DNA of 5,523 bases from Methanolinea sp. UBA477 (GTDB lineage Archaea > Halobacteriota > Methanomicrobia > Methanomicrobiales > Methanospirillaceae). The DNA is taken from positions 1 through 5,523 of the forward strand of contig DAWO01000085.1 in the NCBI GenBank assembly GCA_002509485.1, given 5' to 3'. Under the pieces are notes generated by a model that saw only the letters and a list, made by a program, of their open reading frames with translations, did no database searches and was not told the origin of the DNA. The first letter of the stretch is position 1, and each line of letters starts with the position of its first letter. A program made the position numbers and the translations under genes. Below, in pieces: positions 1 through 5,523 of this stretch.

Positions 1-485
1 TAGACAGCATCATCGCACCCCTCTTCTATTTCTCGCTCTTTGGGCTTGCCGGTGCTGCAGTGTACAGGGCGGCAAATACGATGGATGCCATGCTCGGGTA
101 CAGGGACGAGCGTACAAGGCTCGGGTGGTTCTCTGCGCGGGCAGACGACATCCTCAATTATATTCCTGCACGAGTTGCCGGCGCACTCCTCCTCCTCTAT
201 TTTGCATGGAAAGGCCGCTTCACATCGGCCTGCCAGACTCTCCGGGATGATAGGCACAAGAGACCTGGAATAAACGGGGGCATTCCCATTGCTATTATTG
301 CAGGTGGAACCGGTGTCATGTTCGAGAAACCGGGAGTGTACCGGATCGGTCCGGGAGTCTTCCCGCTTGAAGAGGCCGGCAATGAGATTGTCGCGGCCGT
401 TCGGGTAGTAACGCTCATGTTTTCGCTTCTTATGGTTGCTGCACTACTTTTATTGGGATCTCTTGCCAAATATACAGGCATATGA
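1..485 (+). CDS. cobD: CobD/CbiB adenosylcobinamide-phosphate synthase, C-terminal part
   Basis: The gene enters from the left edge in frame 3 and leaves 160 visible residues, roughly the last half of a family usually a little over 300 residues long. This integral membrane enzyme joins adenosylcobyric acid to an aminopropanol or aminopropanol-phosphate side chain in cobamide synthesis. Family signatures are clear: DSIIAPLFY at visible residues 1-9, NTMDAMLGY at 25-33, GWFSARADDILNYIPAR at 41-57, and the late glycine-rich stretch around 89-118 (GGIPIAIIAGG, then EKPGVYRIG). Hydrophobic segments at about 58-69 and 135-155 fit membrane helices, the second close to the C-terminus. The TGA stop overlaps the ATG of pdxS, so the two genes are probably cotranscribed and translationally coupled. 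CobD here means the CbiB-type synthase, not the Salmonella threonine-phosphate decarboxylase of the same name. The reading frame is intact. Confidence 0.93.
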   Translation, partial: DSIIAPLFYFSLFGLAGAAVYRAANTMDAMLGYRDERTRLGWFSARADDILNYIPARVAGALLLLYFAWKGRFTSACQTLRDDRHKRPGINGGIPIAIIAGGTGVMFEKPGVYRIGPGVFPLEEAGNEIVAAVRVVTLMFSLLMVAALLLLGSLAKYTGI

Positions 486-1378
486 AACTCGAGGAACTGA
501 GGTTCGGCACCGAGCTGCTGAAACGCGGTTTTGCATCCATGCAGAAAGGCGGGGTTATAATGGATGTTGTCAATGCCGACCAGGCAGTGATCGCAGAGAA
601 GTCAGGTGCCGTTGCGGTGATGGCCCTTGAACGGGTTCCTGCCGATATCAGGAAGGCCGGTGGAGTTGCACGGATGGCCGATCCGGGCATAATCCTGGAG
701 ATAATCGATGCGGTATCCATTCCTGTCATGGGCAAGGTGAGGATCGGACATTTCGTGGAAGCCCAGGTACTCGAGTCGCTCGGTGTAGACATGATCGACG
801 AGAGCGAGGTCCTCACTCCTGCCGATGAACAGTTCCACATCGACAAGAAACAGTTCACGGTTCCGTTTGTCTGCGGAGCCCGTGACCTGGGTGAGGCGCT
901 CCGCCGCATCCACGAGGGAGCGGCAATGGTCCGCACGAAGGGCGAGGCAGGAACCGGAAACGTCGTTGAGGCCGTCCGGCACATGAGAAACATCATGGGC
1001 GAGATACGGAGCCTGCAGGGAAGGAACGACCAGGAGATCATCGACAGGGCCCGGGATCTCGAGGCCCCCCCGGACCTCCTGCTCGAGACGGTACGGATGG
1101 GACGGCTCCCCGTGGTCAACTTCTCGGCGGGAGGAATCGCAACACCGAGCGATGCGGCTCTCATGATGCAGCTTGGAGCTGATGGGGTATTTGTCGGATC
1201 GGGAATATTCCTCTCTGCAGAACCTGAGAGAATGGCACGGGCGATCGTCGAGGCGGTGAACCACTTTGAAGAGCCTTCCGTAATCGCCAGTGTCAGCAAG
1301 GGCCTTGGCGAGGCTATGAAAGGCCTGGATGTTCACACTCTCAGAGACGATGAGGTGCTCCAGTATCGTGGGCGTTAA
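482..1378 (+). CDS. pdxS: Pyridoxal 5'-phosphate synthase, lyase subunit PdxS
   Basis: A full-length PdxS of 298 residues, against 294 in Bacillus subtilis. It makes PLP in the cytoplasm from ribose 5-phosphate (or ribulose 5-phosphate), glyceraldehyde 3-phosphate and ammonia supplied by PdxT. In this family twelve PdxS subunits normally form a core decorated by PdxT. The (beta/alpha)8 barrel is nearly colinear with the B. subtilis protein at an offset of four residues. Asp28 lies in GGVIMDVVNADQA, the Schiff-base lysine Lys85 in PVMGKVRIGH (B. subtilis Lys81), and the second active-site lysine Lys153 in RTKGEAGTGN (Lys149). The phosphate-binding region spans NFSAGGIATPSDAALM (213-228) and GADGVFVGSGIF (232-243). 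The ATG overlaps the cobD stop (ATGA). No good Shine-Dalgarno sequence lies at normal spacing, which suggests translation by coupling to cobD. The 3' end overlaps pdxT in another frame. Confidence 0.98.
   Translation: MKLEELRFGTELLKRGFASMQKGGVIMDVVNADQAVIAEKSGAVAVMALERVPADIRKAGGVARMADPGIILEIIDAVSIPVMGKVRIGHFVEAQVLESLGVDMIDESEVLTPADEQFHIDKKQFTVPFVCGARDLGEALRRIHEGAAMVRTKGEAGTGNVVEAVRHMRNIMGEIRSLQGRNDQEIIDRARDLEAPPDLLLETVRMGRLPVVNFSAGGIATPSDAALMMQLGADGVFVGSGIFLSAEPERMARAIVEAVNHFEEPSVIASVSKGLGEAMKGLDVHTLRDDEVLQYRGR
1352..1357 (+). promoter_or_regulatory. Ribosome binding site that supports the GTG start of pdxT
   Basis: GAGGTG inside the 3' end of pdxS matches the anti-Shine-Dalgarno end of archaeal 16S rRNA well and ends 10 bases before the GTG at 1368. 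It starts within the alternative ATG at 1350 and so could not serve that start, which favours GTG 1368. The match is seen in sequence; its use is inferred. Confidence 0.6.
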
Positions 1379-1955
1379 AATAGGAGTACTTGCGCTTCAG
1401 GGGGATGTAAGCGAACACATATCAGCTTTTTCCCTCGCATTGAAGGCTACCGGCAGGGAAACGGGGTCGGAGGTAATTGCTGTCAGGAAGGCGGCGCAAT
1501 TATCCGATCTCGACGGTTTGGCCATCCCTGGCGGTGAATCCACCACAATATCCCGTCTTATTCAGAAGAACGGGATGTACGATCCTATCATCTCCTTTGA
1601 CGGCGGCATATTTGCCACCTGCGCAGGCATGGTCCTCCTGGCTAAGCGCGTGGACGACCCACGAATAAAGACCCTTGCACTGATCGATATCGACGTGCAG
1701 AGGAACGCTTTTGGGAGGCAGAGAGAGTCATTCGAAGCAGATCTCGAGGTGACAGGTCTTGCAGGAACGTTTCACGCGATATTTATACGGGCACCGGTGG
1801 TCACAAGGGCGGGACCAGGCGTAGAAGTGCTCGCACGGATCGATTCGGGAATTGTCGCTGTAGCCCAGGGCAGGCACGTGGCACTCTCATTTCATCCCGA
1901 GCTTGGAGATGATCTCCGTATGCACCAGAAATTCATTCAGAAGCTGGAAAAATAA
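1368..1955 (+). CDS. pdxT: Pyridoxal 5'-phosphate synthase, glutaminase subunit PdxT
   Basis: A class I glutamine amidotransferase of 195 residues from the chosen start, the normal PdxT size. It hydrolyses glutamine and channels ammonia to PdxS. It opens with the family sequence KIGVLALQGDVSEHI (residues 4-18), followed by IPGGESTT (53-60, glutamine binding and oxyanion region). The nucleophile elbow ATCAGM puts the catalytic cysteine at Cys85. FGRQRESFEADL (115-126) and FIRAP (139-143) are typical of the family, and SFHPEL completes the triad with His176 and Glu178. GTG 1368 was chosen because the family starts a few residues before KIGVLALQGD and because GAGGTG sits at good spacing. ATG codons at 1350 and 1329 would add 6 or 13 unconserved residues and lengthen the overlap with pdxS from 11 to 29 or 50 bases. 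Its position directly after its partner, in an overlapping frame, indicates coordinated synthesis. Confidence 0.96.
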   Translation: MGVKIGVLALQGDVSEHISAFSLALKATGRETGSEVIAVRKAAQLSDLDGLAIPGGESTTISRLIQKNGMYDPIISFDGGIFATCAGMVLLAKRVDDPRIKTLALIDIDVQRNAFGRQRESFEADLEVTGLAGTFHAIFIRAPVVTRAGPGVEVLARIDSGIVAVAQGRHVALSFHPELGDDLRMHQKFIQKLEK

Positions 1956-1965
1956 CCAGAATCTC

Positions 1966-1992
1966 TTTTTTCCCAAATGATCGGATCTTTTT
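1966..1992 (+). terminator. T-tract terminator of the cobD-pdxS-pdxT unit
   Basis: Two short T runs follow the pdxT stop: six T at 1966-1971, starting 11 bases after the stop codon, and five T at 1988-1992. Archaeal RNA polymerase often terminates at such T-rich tracts without a hairpin. I saw no convincing stem directly before them on this strand, so the call rests on position and composition only. Confidence 0.45.
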
Positions 1993-2057
1993 CGATGCGT
2001 GAGGCACCTAGTGTAAAATCCCGCAAAAAAATCACGCAATTCTCATCGGGATACCAG

Positions 2058-2091
2058 AAAAACAAAATGAAAATGGTGTAACCATTTTCAT
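2058..2091 (-). terminator. Hairpin plus T-rich tail downstream of hppA
   Basis: A perfect inverted repeat has arms ATGAAAATGGT (2067-2077) and ACCATTTTCAT (2081-2091), an 11-bp stem with a 3-base loop. It begins 7 bases after the hppA stop codon. Reading on in the minus direction it is followed by TTTGTTTTTC (2066-2057), so it has the layout of an intrinsic terminator for hppA. A second minus-strand run of seven T (2031-2025) lies further downstream as a possible backup. The plus strand has no T run after the stem, so this is more likely the hppA terminator than a pdxT one, although the hairpin itself would form in transcripts from either side. Confidence 0.6.
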
Positions 2092-2098
2092 ATGAAAT

Positions 2099-4123
2099 TT
2101 AGACGAGGAATAGTGGCGCAAAGACCACCGCCACAATCGACATCAGTTTGATGAGAATGTTCAAGGCCGGCCCGGCCGTGTCCTTGAACGGGTCTCCCAC
2201 TGTGTCTCCCGTGACTGCCGCCTTGTGTGCGGGTGATCCCTTTCCACCGGCATGGCCCTGCTCGATATATTTCTTGGCATTGTCCCACGCGCCACCCGAA
2301 TTGGCCATCATGATTGCGAGGACGAAACCGCTCGAGATGGAACCGGCAAGCAGACCGGCAAGCGCGGCTTTGCCAAGCAGGATCCCGATGATCAGTGGCG
2401 ACCCTATTGCCAGGATTCCGGGCAGGATCATCTGGCGGATTGCTGCGTTTGTCGATATCGTGATGCAGGCTTCATAGTCGGGCTCGGCCTTGCCTTCCAT
2501 CAGGCCAGGGATCTCTTTGAACTGGCGGCGGACTTCATCGACGATGAATCCCGCTGCCTTCCCGACTGCCGTCATTGCGAAACTGGAGAATAGGAACGGG
2601 AGCATGGCACCGATGAGGATTCCCACAAAGACCGTGTGATCAAGCAGGTTCACGATATCGAGCTGCACGTTCTGGGAATATGCCGCGAAGAGCCCGAGAG
2701 CCGTCAGGGCGGCGCCGCCGATTGCAAACCCTTTTCCGATGGCTGCGGTGGTGTTGCCCACCGAATCGAGCGTGTCGGTAATCTGGCGGACACCAGGCTC
2801 CTGGTGTGACATCTCGGCGATTCCTCCTGCATTATCAGCCACCGGCCCATATGCGTCCACGGAGAGTGTGATACCGAGGGTTGCAAGCATCCCGACACCT
2901 GCAATGGCTATGCCATAGAGTCCGGCCTGGTTTGCTGCGAGGAGTATGGCTGCGGAGATGATCATGACCGGGATGAAGGTGCTCTCCATACCCTTGGCCA
3001 GTCCGGCGATAATATCGGTTGCCGCACCTGTTTCACAGGATTTCACGATTGCCAGTGTCGGGCCCCGTTCGTATGATGTATAGTGCTCGGTGATCAGGCC
3101 GATGAGGAATCCTGCAACCAGTCCACCTATGGTCGCCACGAAGACACCGATGAACTGGGGTCCAAGCAGCGTGTTTACCAGGTAATACACGGCAAAAACG
3201 GTGATGATGAGGCTTGCAAAGGTTCCGATGTTGAAGGCCTTGTGTATGGCCCCGCTCTCGTTTTTGGAAGTCCGTACCAAAAACGACCCAAGGATTGATG
3301 CGATGATACCTGCTGCAGCGATGAAGAGGGGCAGGAGAACCAGGTTGATGATGGATACACCGGTGAACTGCGCTGCCGCAGCGGCGCTCACCCCGATGAG
3401 CATTGTCGCAACCATCGCACCGACATATGACTCGTAGAGGTCTGCTCCCATGCCGGCGATGTCGCCCACGTTGTCTCCCACGTTGTCAGCAATGACCGCA
3501 GGGTTGCGCGGGTCATCCTCGGGAATGCCTGCCTCGACTTTGCCCACGAGGTCGGCACCCACGTCGGCCGCTTTCGTGAAGATACCTCCGCCGACACGGG
3601 CAAAAAGAGCGATAGAGCTGGCGCCGAGTGAGAACCCGGAGATGACATTCACGCTGGCAGCAAGATCCAGTGTACTGAAGGTGCTCACCACGTAGAGAAG
3701 CACTGACAGGCCGAAGAGACCCAGCCCGACAACGGACAGACCCATCACCATCCCGCTGGAGAATGAAACCTTAAATGCAGCCGCCATGCCCTGGCGGGCA
3801 GCATTGGTGGTCCTGACATTTGCGCGGGTGGCAGAATTCATGCCGATAAATCCGGCTGTTGCCGAAAGAATCGCACCGACAAGGAAACAACCCGCGGTAA
3901 GCGGATTGATGACGGCTGTGAGCACGATAGCAAGCGCAATGACAAAAACAGCAATATATGTGTATTGCCGTTTCAGGTAGACCATCGCACCGAGATGGAT
4001 CGCCGAGGCGATCTTCTGCATCACTTCAGTCCCCGTGCCCTCTCTTTTCATTCTCATGTAAGAGATGCCTGCAAAGAGCAGTCCAATCAGGGCACAGATT
4101 GGAACAATAACAAAGAGATCCAT
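2099..4123 (-). CDS. hppA: K+-dependent membrane pyrophosphatase, probably Na+-pumping
   Basis: A 674-residue integral membrane pyrophosphatase with the length and overall pattern of the 16-helix family. It hydrolyses pyrophosphate on the cytoplasmic side and exports a cation. The catalytic signatures are intact: FTKAADVGADLVGKVE (182-197, including Lys184, Asp187, Asp191), the acidic loop EDDPRNP (202-208) with DNVGDNVGD (213-221), DAYGPVADNAGG (423-434), NSGGAWDNAKK (608-618) and TGDTVGDPFKDT (638-649). Ala460 and Gly463 in GNTTAAIGKG are the K+-dependent type; K+-independent enzymes carry Lys at the first of these positions. Glu231 in ADLYESYVGA sits where Na+-pumping enzymes have their gate glutamate, whereas plant H+ pumps have it further along the helix. 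ATG 4123 was chosen because GGAGG lies 10 bases upstream and MDLFVIVPICALIGLLFAG forms the expected first helix. Farther in-frame starts would read through the ribosome binding site. It lies 95 bases downstream of polB on the same strand. Confidence 0.97.
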   Translation of the reverse strand: MDLFVIVPICALIGLLFAGISYMRMKREGTGTEVMQKIASAIHLGAMVYLKRQYTYIAVFVIALAIVLTAVINPLTAGCFLVGAILSATAGFIGMNSATRANVRTTNAARQGMAAAFKVSFSSGMVMGLSVVGLGLFGLSVLLYVVSTFSTLDLAASVNVISGFSLGASSIALFARVGGGIFTKAADVGADLVGKVEAGIPEDDPRNPAVIADNVGDNVGDIAGMGADLYESYVGAMVATMLIGVSAAAAAQFTGVSIINLVLLPLFIAAAGIIASILGSFLVRTSKNESGAIHKAFNIGTFASLIITVFAVYYLVNTLLGPQFIGVFVATIGGLVAGFLIGLITEHYTSYERGPTLAIVKSCETGAATDIIAGLAKGMESTFIPVMIISAAILLAANQAGLYGIAIAGVGMLATLGITLSVDAYGPVADNAGGIAEMSHQEPGVRQITDTLDSVGNTTAAIGKGFAIGGAALTALGLFAAYSQNVQLDIVNLLDHTVFVGILIGAMLPFLFSSFAMTAVGKAAGFIVDEVRRQFKEIPGLMEGKAEPDYEACITISTNAAIRQMILPGILAIGSPLIIGILLGKAALAGLLAGSISSGFVLAIMMANSGGAWDNAKKYIEQGHAGGKGSPAHKAAVTGDTVGDPFKDTAGPALNILIKLMSIVAVVFAPLFLV

Positions 4124-4131
4124 GTTGTAAT

Positions 4132-4138
4132 ATCCTCC
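4132..4138 (-). promoter_or_regulatory. Ribosome binding site of hppA
   Basis: On the minus strand GGAGGAT lies here, with GGAGG ending 10 bases before the ATG at 4123. It is a strong archaeal Shine-Dalgarno match and decides the start against the in-frame ATG at 4150 and starts farther upstream. Confidence 0.8.
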
Positions 4139-4140
4139 CT

Positions 4141-4165
4141 GAAGCTTCATTTTCGGGAAAGCTTC
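4141..4165 (-). repeat. Inverted repeat in the hppA leader, next to the ribosome binding site
   Basis: Two 7-base arms, GAAGCTT (4141-4147) and AAGCTTC (4159-4165), are separated by 11 bases and could pair in the hppA leader RNA. The stem ends two bases before the ribosome binding site. Each arm contains the palindrome AAGCTT, so the arms could also pair with themselves or act as a duplicated protein site. The repeat is seen directly; any regulatory role is inferred and weak. Confidence 0.4.
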
Positions 4166-4185
4166 CTGATGTTTATCCCAGATCA

Positions 4186-4206
4186 TTTTATGCCCGGGGC
4201 ATAAAA
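4186..4206. repeat. 21-base palindrome between polB and hppA
   Basis: On the plus strand the arms TTTTATGCCC (4186-4195) and GGGCATAAAA (4197-4206) are perfect reverse complements around a single G. With almost no spacer it reads better as a dimeric DNA-binding site than as an RNA hairpin, although a 9-bp stem with a 3-base loop is possible. It lies 62 bases or more upstream of the hppA start codon. The minus-strand sequence ATAAAAT at 4191-4185 is a possible TATA-like element at a distance that would give a leader of about 40 bases. The operator and promoter roles are both inference. Confidence 0.45.
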
Positions 4207-4208
4207 AA
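4203..4208 (-). terminator. Possible T-tract terminator of polB
   Basis: A run of six T on the minus strand begins 10 bases after the polB stop codon, matching the short T tracts that terminate many archaeal genes. It overlaps the palindrome at 4186-4206. It could terminate polB before a separate hppA promoter, or be weak enough to allow read-through into hppA; sequence alone does not decide. Confidence 0.35.
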
Positions 4209-4218
4209 CAGGTGTATT

Positions 4219-5523
4219 CTAACTGAAGTCCAAAACCTCGGGAACGAGGCTCTGGAGATCGAGGGATACGGCCAGTCCGGGGGTCGGGTGTATATTCATC
4301 TGCTTCTGGAAGGACGTCTGGGACTGCCAGGTTCCGGAATTTACGCACAGGGTGCCCCGGTATTCGGTAATTCCCATGATATGGATATGCCCGGTATGCA
4401 GCACCTCGGGAAGCGGGTCTATGATGAGATTATCCTCGCGGCCCGCTGCGATGGGCGTCCGTTTCCCGTAACTCGGTGCAAGATGGCGCCGCTGAAGCAT
4501 ACCGATCATCATCGGTGCGGAGTTCTCGTACGATGCACCCGGGATCATACTGATCATGTCGTCGATGGAGCGCCCGTGATACATCTGTATACGGACGCCC
4601 TGGAGATTTACAATAGCCGGATTTTCGACGAGTATGCAGTTTTTTGGAAATTTTTCCGAGAATTCAGGTGGAATGACCGGCTGCGGTTCGGCATTCCTGA
4701 CCACGTCGTGGTTCCCTGGCGAGATGACGATCTGTAACTGTGATGGGAGGTCTCTCATCATGTCAGCAAAGACATCGTACTGTTCGTAGATGTTTCGTAT
4801 TGTGAGTTCATGTTCCTGTCCGGGGTAGACACCGATTCCATCGACGAGATCCCCTGCGATGAGCAGGTACGATGCATCCGAATCGTCGAGCCAGTCTGAA
4901 AAACGTTTCCAGGCCTCCTCCTGGAAGGTATCACTTCCCACATGTGTATCAGAGATGAGGATTGCCTTCCCCGGATCCTTGGAATGATAGGGTGCGTGGT
5001 TGATCGGGACGTCGGGCCGGAAGATCTGATCAGCAAAGAAGATCCTCCCGTCACCGGACAGGGTACCCCGGACACCAATCACTTCGTCAGGGACAATGGT
5101 CTCGGCTTCATCGAATCCCGGTCTTTCCTTGTTGAAGAGGACAGAGATATTCCCTGTCGTGTCTTCGAGTTCGGCCATGCGGTGGCCGTTTGTGGTGGTC
5201 CGTACATCCATCACGATGCCGAGTATGGAACAGTTCTCCTGCCTGTACCTGCCGGATTTGTGCAGTCCCTCGATCGGGATCGGGTCACAGCGGTTCCGGA
5301 CCAGGGCGCCCAGCCTGTTGTACCGGTCACGGAAATACTGGGCATAGTCCTGGATGCTCGAGATACTCCCGGAACTTCCGGCAACGCCCCGGATAACCTC
5401 GCACGGACTGTCTGACAAAAACCTGCTCCCGTCCCTGTCCGGTGTGACACCAGGGATGTGGCGAACCGAAACCACCACCGTATCACCGGGAAGACCGGAG
5501 ATGATACGATCGATGAGCCCTGG
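4219..5523 (-). CDS. polB: DNA polymerase D (Pol II) small subunit DP1, N-terminus cut
   Basis: The frame is open to the right edge and gives 434 residues; the start lies outside the window. DP1 is the proofreading 3'-5' exonuclease subunit of the D-family replicative polymerase of Euryarchaeota and pairs with the large subunit DP2. Counting from the edge, an OB-fold occupies about residues 96-168 (ILGIVMDVRTTTNGHRMAEL, then VIGVRGTLSGDGRIFFADQ). The Mre11-like calcineurin phosphoesterase domain follows with all metal-binding motifs intact: ISDTHVGSDTF (Asp192, His194), IAGDLVDG (Asp225), PGNHD (Asn271, His272), YHGRS (His316) and HTGHIHIMG (His379, His381). The end, QSQTSFQKQMNIHPTPGLA to VLDFS, is typical of methanogen DP1. 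A GTG at 5478 could be taken as a start, but conserved-looking sequence (LIDRIISGLPGDTVVVSV) runs through it, so it is internal. Probably several dozen or more N-terminal residues are missing. Confidence 0.95.
   Translation of the reverse strand, partial: PGLIDRIISGLPGDTVVVSVRHIPGVTPDRDGSRFLSDSPCEVIRGVAGSSGSISSIQDYAQYFRDRYNRLGALVRNRCDPIPIEGLHKSGRYRQENCSILGIVMDVRTTTNGHRMAELEDTTGNISVLFNKERPGFDEAETIVPDEVIGVRGTLSGDGRIFFADQIFRPDVPINHAPYHSKDPGKAILISDTHVGSDTFQEEAWKRFSDWLDDSDASYLLIAGDLVDGIGVYPGQEHELTIRNIYEQYDVFADMMRDLPSQLQIVISPGNHDVVRNAEPQPVIPPEFSEKFPKNCILVENPAIVNLQGVRIQMYHGRSIDDMISMIPGASYENSAPMMIGMLQRRHLAPSYGKRTPIAAGREDNLIIDPLPEVLHTGHIHIMGITEYRGTLCVNSGTWQSQTSFQKQMNIHPTPGLAVSLDLQSLVPEVLDFS

Noticed and set aside
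430..1299. Long minus-strand open frame of 289 codons opposite pdxS, and another of 244 codons at 602-1336
   Set aside because: Both lie antisense to a highly conserved complete pdxS. Their translations are low-complexity serine, arginine and proline-rich text with no family motif, as expected from codon bias on the opposite strand.
1956..2098. Possible small gene or small RNA in the convergent spacer
   Set aside because: No open frame with a ribosome binding site was seen. The T tracts and the hairpin are explained as terminators.
2099..4348. Longer hppA reading from 4348, with 75 extra N-terminal residues
   Set aside because: The extension runs into the 3' end of polB, is not hydrophobic and reads through the strong ribosome binding site at 4132-4138. 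MDLFVIVPI at 4123 is the expected first helix.
4942..5415. Plus-strand open frame of 157 codons opposite polB, plus similar ones at 4288-4737 and 5096-5347
   Set aside because: They are antisense to a clearly conserved DP1 gene, show no recognisable domain and have no convincing ribosome binding sites.
4219..5478. GTG 5478 as the true start of polB
   Set aside because: The frame stays open to the right edge and the residues upstream continue smoothly into a beta-strand-like segment (GDTVVVSVRHIPGV). Full-length DP1 proteins are longer than 419 residues.
1..5523. Mobile elements, CRISPR arrays, tRNA or rRNA genes, defence or novel accessory systems
   Set aside because: No repeat array, transposase, integrase, tRNA-like fold or rRNA segment was found. 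Nearly all the sequence is occupied by five conserved housekeeping genes with intact frames and similar codon use.

Overview
The window is ordinary housekeeping DNA from a euryarchaeal methanogen, most likely of the order Methanomicrobiales. A DP1-type small subunit of the archaeal D-family DNA polymerase establishes Euryarchaeota. The CobD/CbiB corrinoid gene, a PdxS/PdxT PLP synthase, a membrane pyrophosphatase with Na+-pump residues, GGAGG-type ribosome binding sites and short T-tract terminators all fit that group. Assignment to the order rests on recalled resemblance of the DP1 and PdxS sequences and is less certain.

Layout: five protein genes in two converging blocks. On the plus strand are the 3' part of cobD (cut by the left edge), then pdxS, which overlaps cobD by 4 bases (ATGA), then pdxT, which overlaps the end of pdxS. 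They look like one transcription unit. A 143-base convergent spacer (1956-2098) holds T-rich terminator signals for pdxT and a strong hairpin plus T tract for the opposing gene. On the minus strand, read right to left, are polB (DP1, 5' end cut by the right edge), a 95-base spacer rich in inverted repeats, and hppA, a K+-dependent and probably Na+-pumping pyrophosphatase.

How the genes may work together: PdxT releases ammonia from glutamine and PdxS uses it with a pentose phosphate and a triose phosphate to make pyridoxal 5'-phosphate (PLP). CobD/CbiB attaches an aminopropanol-type side chain to the corrin ring. In known pathways that side chain comes from a PLP-dependent decarboxylase, so coupling cobD to pdxST is biochemically sensible, though this is inference. 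DP1 is the exonuclease subunit of the replicative polymerase. HppA uses pyrophosphate, which polymerases and other biosynthetic enzymes release, to energise the membrane.

No mobile element, CRISPR array, tRNA, rRNA or defence gene was seen, and I found no credible new system. The points most worth a second look are the ion-specificity residues of HppA, the palindrome and leader hairpin upstream of hppA, and the cobD-pdxS-pdxT overlaps.
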